DNA of 64,000 bases from Theobroma cacao. Lineage: Eukaryota; Streptophyta; Magnoliopsida; Malvales; Malvaceae. How positions within the stretch are numbered: position 1 is the stretch's first letter; the number at the start of each line of letters is the position of its first letter. Under the pieces are notes generated by a model. The model had not been told where the DNA came from, made no database searches, and saw only the letters and a list, made by a program, of their open reading frames with translations. A program made the position numbers and the translations under genes. The stretch is from positions 3,718,171-3,782,170 of the forward strand of contig NC_030855.1 in NCBI RefSeq assembly GCF_000208745.1, given 5' to 3'. This document shows, in pieces, positions 49,001 to 62,228 of this stretch.

Positions 49001-50793
49001 TGACTGTATTTCTAAAGTTTAGATCAAAAAACTGGAGGCGAGGTCCTGGTATTTGGACATCATGGAATATGATGAATCATTAAGAGAATTATCAGCTTAG
49101 GCTTGCATGTTGGCAAGCATTTGGACATGGGTTCGCTAGTATTGAGATTAGGTAGTTGCTTGCACTTAGGGATTGATGTGCAGGCACTTCTGGTTGATGT
49201 GCTACTTGATGTAGCTTTGTGAGAAGTGGCAGCAGTTGAAGCCTCAACGAGAGGCTGATTTTATGGCATGCTGGTTTTGTGACAGTAAAGTAAAATTTCC
49301 CTGTAATGCTTTCTAATGTGGAATTTATATTATGCAGATTTTATGAAGGTGTGGTAGCCTCCTATGACTCCATTACAATGAAGCACAGGGTGAGATAAAT
49401 CTCATCAAGCTATATGTTCATAAGTCTCCTTGCTGCTGCTTCTCTTTCTATTTTTTCCCCTTTCTTTATCTTGCATATCATTCAACTAGGATTCCGTTGA
49501 ACCTTCACCTTTGTTCTTGAAATATACTGGGTCCATCATGAGAAGACTTTGTTAATTCAAAGGCAAGATGTCTTCTCTCACCTTGAGCCCTTTACCTATG
49601 TTCTTTTTAGCTTCTTCTACTGTTATATAAACACCAAATTGAATCCAAATGACTCCTTGGAGATAAAAGTCATTCGTCTTTATCTAATATTTATCATCTT
49701 AACCAAACTTCGTTCTAATCTTCAATTTTAGCTATCTTTCTTTTATCTTTTTTCTGCACATTGTAGTCTTACTATGAGTTTGTTCATGACTAATCTTGCA
49801 GGTGCTATATGAAGATGGTGATGAGGAACGACTGAATCTGAGAAGGCAACGCTGGCAGCTCATTCATGACAAAGTTGGTGTCTAACCTTTTTATTGTTTT
49901 TCTTTTTAATTGTTATCATATGTTTGTTGTTTTATTTCAATAAATTAACTCCATGCTGGTGCAATATCCTGATCATATTAACAGGGCCAAGAAATTGATC
50001 TTCCAAAACCTGATGTTTCTCTTGATATGTAAGTGTTGCTTTCCACCTATGATCGGTTCTTCTCTAAAGGGTGTGCTTTCAAATCAAGCTTATTAGACGG
50101 TGTGACTTGCCATATTCAAATCTGGCAATTGATGATTGGGTTGCCCCTCTGCATCTTTGTTGAAATGCTTGCTCTGTGTTCATTAATTTATTTGTTGCTC
50201 TGATCATGTTTCTTTGTGCATATTTGTTTCTGTCAGAATAGTCATATAGTTGTGATATGAATAAAATGTGTATGGCTATTTTGTTTCATCTTATGGTTTT
50301 TTTGCTCATATTGTGTGACCAGACTGCCAAAGCTGAAAGGTAAAACACATTCAAGCTCACCCAAATCAGCCAAGCGCCGTTCATCCTTCAAAAGGTTGGT
50401 CTACCAGGTTAATTTATTCAAAATGTATGTTTTAATATGTTTGAACCCCTACTAAAATTATGATTGAATTCTAGGAATGGTGTTCATGCAAGCACAGCAA
50501 CACGAAAATCTAAATCCTATGGTGGTATCTCTCCTGATGGTGGTATGCTTGAGAAGCCTTCAGTCGATGAATCAGTGAAAGATGCATCTACGACTATGAC
50601 AGATAGCAGATCAAGTGGTGATGGTCAAAAGTTTGCTGATGAGCTGAAGGCTGAAAGCAATTCTATGGAGTCCAAGCCGACAATAGCAGAGATGCTGCCA
50701 TCATCTGACGGTACAAGTCTCAAAGATGGTGAATCTCTTAGTGCTATGCCCTGTGACATAAGAGGGAACCAAGAGAAGGAAACCTCCCTTTGA
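43054..50793 (+). CDS. PDS5D: PDS5-like sister chromatid cohesion protein (PDS5D type)
   Basis: Thirteen exons: 43054-43161, 43968-44171, 44338-44519, 46443-46569, 46656-46838, 47242-48159, 48263-48367, 48638-48711, 49338-49389, 49802-49873, 49985-50028, 50323-50394 and 50475-50793. They give 2460 nt, 819 residues. Residues 1-270 are the conserved plant PDS5 HEAT-repeat start (NPPSSIDELL, KVENLLISVEQAP, ITRITAPDAPYND, MLDLDCDELIIEMFQ). A charged, disordered middle contains KKRGRRHNSLMN (356-367). A Tudor domain is at about 620-672 (IKVWWPMDKTFYEGVV, HRVLYEDGDEE), then a Ser/Lys-rich tail. PDS5 proteins bind cohesin and regulate its release and acetylation; the related Arabidopsis PDS5C Tudor domain has been reported to bind H3K4me1. 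The KVENLL and NSLM motifs point to PDS5D. The end of exon 10 is ambiguous: AAA|GTTGGT or GGT|GTCTAA, adding two residues. A second ATG is at 43075. Confidence 0.9.
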
Positions 50794-53409
50794 GGCTGAA
50801 ACCATGGGATGTATGTATGAAATGTGAACAGAACCTTTAAAGCTTTGTAAGTTCAGCCTCGTTAACAGGTGAAGGGTTGGTGTGTTTGTTTTTTTTTCCC
50901 TCCTTAGATGAAAAATGAGGCTCAGTTTTGCTCTCATATCGTCATAGGGCTGTATATGCATCTTTCCAGTTGTGGAATGTAGTTGGTGTCTGGACCCTAG
51001 TGATGTATGTAGTGGGATCAGTTTGAATTGCTTGCTATTACCCCGAAAATATAACCAAAGTCCATAGAAATATGAAAAGGTGTTTTGGGAATTTGCATCT
51101 TGTTGGCAATCATTCTACTTTTACAATCTACCAAATGCCAAGTTACCAACCACGTCCATCTTTTCCTTGTGAGAAGCTAAACGTCAGTGTCCAAGGATTT
51201 GCATATTTTCTTACAATTGAACGGGAATTGCTTCAATTACATATGAAATGGCCTTGGTTTTGGACCAATTCCAGGACACAAAATGGTTTACAACCTCTTA
51301 GACGAGAGGTAGATGCCAAGAGAGTTGAGATACGACCTAGTTCAGTTTTGAAATATGTTACAGTTTTGTGCTCAAAAAATCACAGAAGCATGTATTGTAT
51401 TCTTGACTATCTGTATCAACTTTGAAATGTAATAAACAATTCACATGAGTAGTTGGTGATTGCTGCTATCATCACATTTGTAACCTCAAGTTTAAGTTTG
51501 TGTAGAGTTGAACAACAAGATCTTATTGATTACGGAAATAGAGATAATGTTATATAAATATATAAGTAGAACATAAAGAGTGGAGAGGCTTCAACTTGAT
51601 GGAAAATTGAAATCTTTGACAAAATTGACAAGGTTTTTGGTTTTCAGTCTTTTTCACGTGTGGAGAGGAAAAACTTTTATGAAAGCAAAATGTTTTACAG
51701 GTTAATCGAAAAAATTGTATTAAGTAGCATCAAATGTCTTAGGCATGAGAATGACCTCAAATATTTTTCATCTATCTTCACTGCTCTTTGAAATCGATCC
51801 TACCTAGAAAATATTGACTTCCCCACTTCAACAATAAAGTACCATTATTTTTTCATCTCTTTATTTATTATTCTTTTTCCCAACAAAGCGTCATTAGTTT
51901 TTTTTTATTCAATTATTTCATAAGAATCATATCATTATAATTATTTTTATTAAGATATTGCAATCTTTATTATAATATAAAATAATTAAAGTCAATTAAA
52001 AACAATTTACTTAAAATAAAAAATTAGTTTTTCACACATGAAAATCTTTCCTTTGTTTTAATTTTTGATTTATTATTTATTTACTTAACAAACTAACCAA
52101 CGTAAGAATACGATGAGATATAAATAAATAAAAAGAGTTCAATATTATTTATATATAATATTTGTAATTTTCAAAAAAATGTTTTTGATGTATTACATAA
52201 TTGACGAGTGCTAATATTTTTATAAAGTTATGATAAAACATTATTGAAAATAAATCATGATGAAAAATACTTTTTACAAAATTATTTAAAAATTAAAAAT
52301 ATTATCGACGATGTTTCTAAAAAATAAAAAGAAATTACATAAGGTCGCTCACCGAACTCACTACGAGTGAATGCATTCACATGGAAGTTTAATCTCTATC
52401 CACTCATTGGCAATAATCTTTAAAGCTGAGTTGAAAAGACGAGCTCCAGATTTGACCTGTATCTTTCCAACAAGGTGGAAGCAGTTATTTAAACAGGAAA
52501 TATCACCGCTTGTTTTCTCTTTAATCCACCATAGTTAATATATTTAGTATAGATTTATTGTGAGTTTAAATCCTTAAGTATACTTTACACTAACCATTTT
52601 AGATGGATCTTGTAAACAAAAAAAGGTTTTGATATCAAAGACCCCAAAGTACCAGTATTGACAATGTTGAGCTAGAAAGATGAGTTAGGTAACGCAGGTT
52701 ACGGAGGCGTGTTCCTGTAGCTAAAAGGTCGTGCCACCCTGAAAGCTAAGAGAGTCGTGTTTTTATGACCGAAGCATACCTACTGCAAGAATGTTCCTCA
52801 CTAATCTGTCTAGCTCTTGGTCCATCTGTATAGAACATATGAGATATTTCCAAGGCAAAATCAAAAGGCCGAACCACACACATCCGTTTGGTACTTCTTG
52901 TCGTCATTGTTTCATGTATGGGTTGGCGTCGTTCCCCCTCAATTTGACACCACACAAAGCAATTGCATTTCCTCACCTACATAGCCCTTTTAAGTCAATG
53001 CTTCTTGTTTTTTTAACAACTACTTACTACCTTTGTGATCATAGGATTGACCCAGAGACTTTTCACACATGAAACACTTTTCTTCTTCAAAAGATCTATA
53101 GTCAAACTAGTAAATGCTTCATCATGTGAACAAAGTTGTATAAATTTGCAGGGTAGGTAGGCAAGTTGTCTAATGCCTATCAAGTCTTTGTTTTATAGAT
53201 TTGTAAGAAATTATTGAGTACATTTACTAAGAAAATGGGCGAGGTTGTTTGTTGATTTAGCTAGGAATTCAACATAATTTTTTGCATTTTATAATCAGTT
53301 CCTTAAGGTCCTTTTATTTCTATTTCTTTTTTAATTACTTGTGAGTTGGGCAAACACTTGATTTGTTTTAGTTAAATTAGTCCTCTCATTTTTCAAAGGC
53401 TAAAATAAT
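50794..53409. other. Intergenic after PDS5D
   Basis: The first ~300 bases are the PDS5D 3' UTR. A 117-codon frame at 51072-51425 shows no domain. About 51830-52320 is very AT-rich. From 52640 to 53050 base composition rises and there is a GC-richer patch, but no gene, RNA or repeat could be identified. Confidence 0.4.
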
Positions 53410-54110
53410 AAATAACTACTTGAATTTTCTACCTTATTTAAATAAGTTCATGTAGTTTTATTGTATACAAATAAGTTTTTGTTCTTTAATTTGTCTCTAG
53501 ATAAGCATTTCCTATAACAAAAAGATTAAACTGCTATTAATTACACCTAATACTAGAGAGCATTTTTTGTACACTTGGAAGGTGATGAGGTTAAAATTTT
53601 CATAGTGTGAATTGATGTAACATGGTGACATTATTAAAAAATAATTTTCTTTCCTTTTCTTTTTCCTTTCTTTCTCCTCTTCGTCCTCTTTACCCTCTCG
53701 ATCTCCCTCATCTCGAGCTGGATCTAGTCATTATTCGACCGAATATGACATCAAGGCTGATTCAAACTATTTTTGGTAATAACAATGTCGATCGGATAGT
53801 GGCAAGACCCGACTAAGATGAGAGAGATCGGGAGAGAAAAGGGAAGGAGAAAAAGAAAAAAAAAGGATTTTTTTTTATTTTACAAGAAATAAAATTTATA
53901 TCTATTTTAATCTTTAATTTTTGGCCATGTCAATTAGCACGTATTTAAGAAATGCTATCTGACATTAGGTGTAATGGCAATTAGTAGTTATATTAAAGTA
54001 GGTGCTTCTCTGGATATAAATAAAAAGATGAGGACGGATCAATACAATAAAAATTAATAATTTATTTAAAATGAATAAATAAATTTAGAGACTTATTTAA
54101 TATTTTAATT
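53410..54110. repeat. Large foldback element, ~0.7 kb
   Basis: The two halves are imperfect inverted copies meeting near 53770. The outer arms pair ttacacctaatactagagag (about 53540) with the complement of the region near 53960. The inner arms pair a pyrimidine-rich run with ctctcgatctccctcatct (about 53694) against agatgagagagatcgggaga (about 53817). The inner arms are unusually GC-rich for this spacer. No transposase is inside. Confidence 0.7.
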
Positions 54111-56520
54111 TTTTTAAAATATTAAATTTTTTATGAAACAGAAAAATGCAAATCCATCCACTTTTTTATTTTATTCTGTTTTCACCAACCAAAAGAAATC
54201 AATATATTGATGTTTAAGTTTTTTTTTATTATTATTATTTTGAATATTTTGATTGAGTTTTGGGTGGGATTTTGTCTTATATTGCATTTTGATTTTGGCG
54301 CGATTGTCTTTTGTATTGATTTTTTTGGTCAAATTGTTCCATTTCGAGTTGTTCTAAGGATTGTCACTACTGGTTTTTGTCCTTGTTGAAGACACAGCAA
54401 TCCTTTTAAATTTTCTGATTGAATATATTCATACATACATTTTCTTTTTTTTTAAAAAATCAATGTAAGAAAAAACTTTCTTCCTTCCCTTTTACTAAAC
54501 ACAATGTAAATAAGATAATACTGCTAAAAAATAATTAAAATATGGAAAGGGGGGTGCACAATTACACTCTCCCTGGTCTGTGTATTAATCATTGCAGCCA
54601 CTTTATGGTCAAGGAAGATGGACTTTATTGGCATGGACAACATGATACATAATTAGTGTTGTTTCAAAAAATAATATATATTAATATATTGTCAAGAAAT
54701 AGAATATTTGTTACAAAATATTTGATTGGCTTAAAACTATTGGTGTACACTATGTCCAATGATTGCCCCTGTTTCCTACATTTGTGCTTACTTTTCATAT
54801 GCCTTAAACAAAGCACAACTAGAAAGCCCAGTCGGTGATGGATTCCCACCTCTGTCACCAAAAGGTAGATTACCCCATAAAACAAGATGGAGAAAAACCT
54901 AATTTATTCTATTTTCTGATAAACTAATTATTACTAGTACAAATTATATGTTCATCAACTAATTTATTGTCTTTATATTATTTTTGAGCAGTCCAATTAT
55001 AACAAAAGTAGCATGACTACAATCAAACAGAACCGACCAAATCTAATGAGTTTGTGATAGAGTTTATTTTTCCTACTAGAGGCTTGCATAAGCACCAACC
55101 TTTAGGTTTTAGGTAAATCTTTATTTTAAAATAGACTAAGGTGAAGAGATAACATATTGTTTTTCCCTTGAATAATTTAATTAATAATAAAAGGTAATTG
55201 TTTAAGAAATTTTAATTAAATTTTTATTTTTTCATTACGTTCAATTAAATTTTTATGTTTTTATTGTAGGTCAATAAACCGTTATAATTACCCGTTGTCT
55301 AATATTAATTAATTAAAATACCACTTGTCATTTTTTAATCACTATAAAATCAAATATTTATCAAATTTTAAATTTTTTTTATCATTCGTAAAAACAAAAT
55401 AACATCATTCAAAATTTAAACCCTTTTTTTTAATTTAAAAAAAGAATTCAAATTCAATTTTTTTAAACAAAAGATGTACGCGCGTATCATTGAAGCAATA
55501 CTGGGAGAATAATTTTGATTTATTTATGAGAGACTCTATTGTAGGAGTAAAAAATGAAATGTTTGGATGAAGGTGCTCCACCCAATATTGAAAATTTTAG
55601 AAAATGAAAAAGCAAATTGTTGGGCATCACAAATAGTGAAAAACAAGAAGTTAGTCAACATTGAGCAATTAATGAAATCAAGTGCAAAGTTTTACATGAT
55701 CTCCTTTTATTTTAATTCTTGGTGTGGCCTTAAAGGAATATGTGGACGGTGGAAAGGGTTAATTTCTTCGGAGGTTACACTTCCACTACATATATAGTAA
55801 AGTCTTCATTTAGGCCTAGCTTTCAATTTTCTTCAGTGGAGTAATTGGTAGCCACCAAACTTTCAATTTTGTTTCAATTTGCTTGGAGGTGATGACTGAT
55901 GAGGCTGTTCTTTCCTACTAGTATGATTTTGTTGAATTAATGTTGATTTAATTTACCATTTGCTTTTGACTTCTCAACGAGTTATAGTACAAGCAAAGGT
56001 AGATATTTAAAAAAAAAATAAATTTATAATTTTATAGGGTTGAACAAATTATTCAAATTCAATACTAATTCCATAACAAAAACATGTTCTAATACAATCA
56101 TTGTGTATAAAAAATAACAATGTAATTTATATAATAAAATTACATAATTCCCTTTCCCTTTACCATTGCGTATAAAATTGAAAGAAAAATGAACAAAAAA
56201 ATTGAGACAGAAAGAGTACTACGTTAACTTTTACATTTTTACCTCTTCAAATGTTTTTTTTTTAATTCTAAATGCACCTATCACCTTTTTTTTATTTTTG
56301 GAAATAAAAAATGCTCCTAAATACTGTTCTAGAAGTATTCAAGTATATAACATAAGGTAGCTGCCATGGTATCTGACTTTTTATTTTTATTTCTTTTTTG
56401 TTTTTTGATTTTAATGCCCTTAATTTGAAATGTCAAAATTTACGGATGAACTTGCCTTAAATTATTGTTCTTACTGACAAGTGACTAGTTGAGTTGATTC
56501 TTCTACAATTGTGATTTTTC
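54111..56520. other. AT-rich intergenic with one half of a foldback repeat
   Basis: About 55190-55350 carries one arm and part of the loop of the foldback family (attacgttcaattaaatttt, ataccacttgtcattttt). A 76-codon frame at 55567-55797 has no recognised domain. Nothing else supported. Confidence 0.45.
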
Positions 56521-56524
56521 CTTT

Positions 56525-57424
56525 GGTTCATGAAATGAGATACTTGATAATTCCATTATTGAAGAAACTTGTAAACATTAACATGTGATTGATGAAAAAA
56601 AACCAAAACTCAAAACTTCTAAATTTTACATTTCTTTTTGTTACCCAAAAAAAAATACTTTATTAAAAATCAAAACGTCGAGAAAATTTCATTGAAACAA
56701 TATTAAAATTTTAAGTTTTTTTATTTAATGATCATTTAAATAGAGAGATATCACTTGCAACGAAATTGATCAAATGATAAAATTAGAAAATGATTATATT
56801 CGAGTCAACAAAATAACGATAGCGTCAAAATTGAAATCAATTAGACATTTATTTTATATTTACATGCCGTAGTTGTTTTGATACAACATTTTTTTATATA
56901 TAATTACGTAAATCAGATAGATATAGATGACTCTTGATTATGAAAAAATTGACAAATCTAGAAGAATCGATGACATTAAATTGCATGGTTAGGAAAGAAA
57001 GACAGAAAGAGATGCACATTTATAATCAAGTTGCATCACTAAATAAAAGTTGACAACTTGGAACATATATGCTAAGATTTGTGTTTAAAATATGTATAAT
57101 CAAATTGACATAGAACTAGAATTAGTCAGTAAAAACGTGGTTTGACATTTAATCACTATCAATTCTTTCGACCTTTTCTTCAATTGGGTTGAGTGTAACA
57201 TCCTTCTTTACTTGGAGTGGGTCACTAGCAATTTTGAATCTTCTCATATAGTTACCAATAGAATCAAAATGGTCTCTTTGGCTTCTATTATAAGAAATTT
57301 TATTAACCAAATCAAGAAATTAGAATACAACTCAACAAATTCAAAGTAAACTTAGTTCAGACTCTGACATTGTATAACTTAAACTTAATACTTCAAGATT
57401 TGAAGACTTGATTCTTTCTTTTAC
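56525..57424. repeat. 0.9-kb direct repeat, copy A
   Basis: Starts ggttcatgaaatgagatact and ends gattctttctttta. It is repeated nearly intact at 58869-59769. On the minus strand, both copies keep the same open stretch of about 55 codons ending at 57149, containing SQRDHFDSIGNYMRRFKIAS and DPLQVKKDVTLNPIEEK. I do not recognise it. The borders lack TG..CA, so LTRs are unlikely. Confidence 0.85.
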
Positions 57425-57639
57425 CATTGGGATAAGGTCTCATTGACAATTCTTAATTTCAAAAAAAAAAAAAGAAGCACATGTGATATATTCAAAAGGG
57501 AAAGCAAAAGAATGGATCAACAAAGTAACTTTAGATCTTTGAAAAGAGTATTTTAATGGTCCCAAAAGATAATACTTATGGAGTATTCTAGTCTCTTTTT
57601 TTTTTTTTACATTTACAAGAATTTTAAAAAATAATCACG

Positions 57640-58450
57640 GTGGAGTACTGTTATAACGTGCGGGTCCAAGAACCCGACCGCTAAAAGTGATGAAAACACT
57701 AGGAGTCGCCACCAATCTTTTTTCCTAGGTGTGATTGGCCACTTATTGACTCAATTCTAATCGAAATTAATTTTAAGCCCGTCGAGAAGACGCTAAACTA
57801 GTCTACGTTTTTTTTTTACTAGGTTTGGGACTGTGATTACGCCCAGGGAAGGATTAACACTCCCATGACGTCCGTTCCATGAACGGTACCATTTGATTTT
57901 AGATTATCTTATTATGGCCTTAATCCTTAAATTTATTATGTTTCCTTAGTTATTATTCATTTATTTTGCTTTCTACTAAAATATTTTATTTTGACTTTGC
58001 GAGTATGAGATGCACATGATGCGTTCGTGAAATGCATGGAATAAAATTTAAATGATGTCAGACAAATAACTTTTTATTGAGGACATTCTCCCGGGTCCGC
58101 CCATCATACTGGTGGGATCCGGCGATATTCTCTCATCTAGAGAATTATCCGAAAAATTCACCTTCGCAAATTTGACGAATAAATCCCATTATTGGGGTTA
58201 TCGTACGTTTTTTTTGGAAAAAATATTTTCATGAATGTAAACCTATTACGAACAAAAGCCTTTTTATTAAATATGTTTCCCGAGCCCTCCCATCGTACTG
58301 GTGGGATCCGGAGGCATCCTTTCACCTAGGAAACTTTTCGAGAGTAACTCGCATTTGCAAGATTTTTGAAAAATCCCATTATCGAGACTTATACTCGCGA
58401 ACAAGAATATCTTTATGCCATGATATGCATGATGCGATAGAAATATATGC
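57640..58450. repeat. Dispersed repeat, probably retrotransposon-derived
   Basis: Contains a GC-richer block with ggagtcgccaccaatct (57703) and acgcccagggaaggattaac, phrases I associate with widespread plant retroelement repeats. Two degenerate units sharing tactggtgggatccgg follow at about 58109 and 58294, roughly 185 bp apart. No reading frame. Family not identified. Confidence 0.5.
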
Positions 58451-58868
58451 TATGCTTATGAAGTTCAAGATTAGTTCTTTTATTTCTAAGTTCTCACATG
58501 TCTTCCTTGCTATTTCTTATGGATTCTCTTTTTCTATATCCCCTTTTATAATTAGGCATGTTATAAATTATTTATGTTTCTATGTTATTTAGGTGGACAT
58601 TTTTTCTATGTAAATAATCTTTCATTCAAAATCTATAGCAAGATATCTTATTTCATATATATATATATATTTTTAAATTCATAATTATATATATTTTAAT
58701 TCCATTTTTCTCTTTTTATTATCTATCTTATTCTCTTTACATAACACTTATTAATCTGTTTAAAATATATTTTATACCACAAAATATTTAAATTTTATGT
58801 TTTAAACCTATTTATTGTTTTGAATTTTCCATAATTGACTATTTTAGTTATTCATCTATTTATTTATT

Positions 58869-59769
58869 GGTTCATGAAATGAGATACTTGATAATTCTTA
58901 TTGAAGAAACTTGCAAACATTAACATATGATTGATAAAAAAAACCCAAAACTCAAAACTTCTAAATTGCACATTTCTTTTTGTTACCCCCAAAAAAAAAA
59001 AACTTCATTAAAAATCAAAACGTCGAAAAAATTTCATTGAAATAATATTAAATTTTTGAATTTTTTTATTTAATGATCATTTAAATAGATAGATATCATT
59101 TGCAATGAAATTGATCAAATTACAAAATTAGAAAATGATTATATTCGAGTCAACAAAATAACGGTAACGTTAGAATTGAAATAAAATAGACATTTATTTT
59201 ATATTTACGTGCCATAGTTGTTTTGGTACAACATTTTTTTATATATAATTACTTGAATCATATAGATATAGATGACTCTTGATTATGAAAAAATTGACAA
59301 ATCTAGAAGAATCGATGACATTAAATTGCATGGTTAGAAAAGAAAGATAGAAAGAGATGCACATTCATAATCAAGTTGCATCACTAATTAAAATTTGACA
59401 ACTTGGAACATATATGCTAAGATTTGTGTTTAAAATATGTATAATCAAATTGACATAGAGCCAGAATTAGTCAGTAAAAACATGGTTTGACATTTAATCA
59501 CCATCAATTCTTTCGGTCTTTTCTTCAATTGGGTTGAGTGTAACATCCTTCTTTACTTGGAGTGGGTCACTAGCAATTTTGAATCTTCTCATATAGTTAT
59601 CAACAGAATCAAAATGGTCTCTTTGGCTTCTATTATAAGAAATTTTATTAACCAAATCAAGAAATTAGAATACAACTCAACAAATTCAAAGTAAACTTAG
59701 TTCAAACTCTTACATTGTATAACTTAAACTTAATACTTCAAGATTTGAAGACCTGATTCTTTCTTTTAG
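58869..59769. repeat. 0.9-kb direct repeat, copy B
   Basis: Same orientation and borders as copy A, with scattered point changes and small indels. The minus-strand open stretch is also preserved, ending at 59494 (FDSVDNYMRRF, IEEKTERIDGD). Confidence 0.85.
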
Positions 59770-59799
59770 GCAGTTAAGTAATGCATAGAAAAGGAAAAG

Positions 59800-59894
59800 A
59801 AAAATAATTTCAAAATTTGAGAAAAACAAGGAAAAATAATTTCAAATTTTGGGAAAAAAAGAAAAAAAAGGGAAAAATAATTTCAAATTTTGGG
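59800..59894. repeat. Three-unit short repeat
   Basis: gaaaaataatttcaaa followed by ttttggg (or a variant) occurs at 59800, 59831 and 59872, separated by A/G-rich spacers. Confidence 0.75.
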
Positions 59895-62228
59895 CTTAAA
59901 AGGGATTGAAGCTAGGCCTCTAAATTTTAACTTAAATGATTTACCACTATACCAAACCAATTCATTTAATTAAAATAAGGGTGACAAATTTATATATTTA
60001 TAATTTTATACCCATAAAAATAAAAAAAAAATTAAAAACTAAGGGGTGGCGATCACCACCCTTCTGTCTTCGCCACTAAATCTGACCAAACTCAAATTTA
60101 ATTTTAAAATGAAAGACTCATTAAACTCGACTTGACCCAACTCATAAATACCTCTAATCATAATTGAGTTCATATATATTTAACATAATGATTTGTTTAG
60201 CCTACTATTGATGCGGTAGAAAATACCTGTACATAATAATTTCTTGATGTGATAATGAAAAAATCAATAAACAAAAAGGATATTCAAACACAAGGGAAAG
60301 CTAGGAAAAGAAACACTTATAAAATTCAAACACCAAAACCAACTAATCACTTGGAAGTAAGAACAAACCGAAGATGGTGACGGAATAGTGGTTGTCACTA
60401 CTGAGTTTTTAATTTTTACTTCGAAACAAATCATTGATTTGATCAATGACTTTGTATGATTACTCTCTAACCACCCCTCATACAAAACCCTGGATCGCCG
60501 CTGCTTGGAAACAACTCAACACTATTATTAAAAAAAATATATGAAATATTTCAATTGGAGTTATAGTTTGAATAATATTTTAAATGATTAAGTCTTAATA
60601 ATTAATCCAAAATCATCTTTTGTGTTTGTACATACGACTTCATGATGTAGGCACCACCCAAGCAAATCGAAGTCTTTGTTAAGTTGGGAATTGTCAACAA
60701 AAAGTCTAAATGTTAGGCGTATGTTATGAATAACATAAACGTTTATGGCTCAAATTTCTGTCGTGTAAAGCCGTCTCATGAGGGATACCTATGGAATCTC
60801 TCTCCAGTGTGATATTTGTTAATATGCTAACTAAGCTTTTGGTGTTCATCCAATTTGTCTCTTATACGACCACTTCTTCACCATCGGCTACATCATCATT
60901 TTTCTCTATTATATGAAAAAAAATACAAATTTTAATACTTCCTTTGATCCCATAATTAGAGTTGAGTTAATTTTTTTTGGATAAAAAATTATAATCTTTT
61001 ATTTTAAAATTATAATTTATTAAAACTTTAAAAATTAATATCTAAACTTATAAAAATAAAATCACACTTTTCTAATGTTAAAATTGGCTTCCATAAAATA
61101 TTTAAACCAATTTAGATTAATTTTGAAAAGGTATAATATTTTAAAAAATATTCTTAAATTATTCAAAAATATTTAAATAAATTTTTATTTTTTTATTACG
61201 TTCAATAATGTTCTTATTTTTTTATTTTGAATCAAATAAACTTTTATAATTAACGATTGATTAACTGTCATTAATCAAAACATAATTTATCATTTTATAT
61301 CCATATAATATTGACATGATAATGATGTGGGTAATGAAAATACATGCGGTCATGTCCTCATGCCACACTAGTAGATGATATCACCAACCATTATAACACG
61401 TTAGCATTATGTTAGCATAAAATGATAAATTGTGTTTTGATTAACTACAATTAATCAACTATTAATTATAAAAACATATTTGATCCAAAGTAAAAATATA
61501 AAAATTTAATTAAATATATTAAAAAATAATAATTTATTTAAAATTTTTAAAATAATTCAAAAATTTTCTTAAGATTATACCAATTGAAAATTTTAACAAA
61601 AAAAATTATGCTAAAAATAATATTTATGAAGGACAGAGAACATTAGGTAATCAATACGAGTATCCCCATCCTATAAGTTTAAGTTCTTGCGTATGTTTGA
61701 CAGGAATGCCTAGGAAACGTAAGAGCCTAAATATTATTTTCATTGATCGGCTTTGAAAAGATGATTATCACATTCGGGCAATCGAAGTAAAGTCATCTTG
61801 CCCGTATGTTTTTGACTTTTTTTGCAATTTAGGTAACAACATAATACTAATTGTCGCAATCTTAATTTTTTGAATCTAAAAAACCATCCAAATTTTAAAA
61901 AAATCCAAAAAGAACATTTATTTTTGTTTTTGTAAAAAGAAAAAAGAAAAAATTATAACGTTGTAGAAATTCATATGATTTTATGTTAATTTCACATTGT
62001 TTAATTTGTTAAAAATTCAACAATCTTATTTATTATGAACCAATATTGGCTATTGTTAACATTCGAATTTTGGAAGCTTAATTGTTACCCAAATTTGAAT
62101 CATATTGCTCTACCTTTGTGAAATAAACAAAAAAAGAAAAAAAAGAAAGAGTAATAGAGAGTGCAAAAGGAATTGTGAAATAGTCCAACAAAAGCATGTG
62201 GGCCATTGATTTCTTTGAAACCAATCAA
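59895..62228. other. Intergenic upstream of CCR1
   Basis: AT-rich, with a foldback repeat at 61130-61580. The 73-codon minus-strand frame at 60264-60485 shows no domain. No RNA gene seen. Confidence 0.45.
61130..61580. repeat. Foldback repeat, copy 5 (most complete)
   Basis: The left arm at about 61165-61305 (tttttattacgttcaataat, gaatcaaataaacttttata, gattgattaactgtcattaa) pairs with the right arm at about 61425-61560 (gattaactacaattaatcaa, atttgatccaaagtaaaaat, ttaattaaatatattaaaaa). The loop includes catgcggtcatgtcctcatg. Inner arms with taaaatgataaatt extend the pairing. Confidence 0.65.

Noticed and set aside
51072..51425. 117-codon plus-strand frame after PDS5D
   Set aside because: No domain, no splice context, and located in the 3' flank. 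Kept only as intergenic.
56525..59769. Interpretation of the 0.9-kb direct repeats as an LTR pair
   Set aside because: Repeat borders lack TG..CA, no primer-binding site or polypurine tract was found at the inner borders, and the spacer has no gag/pol.
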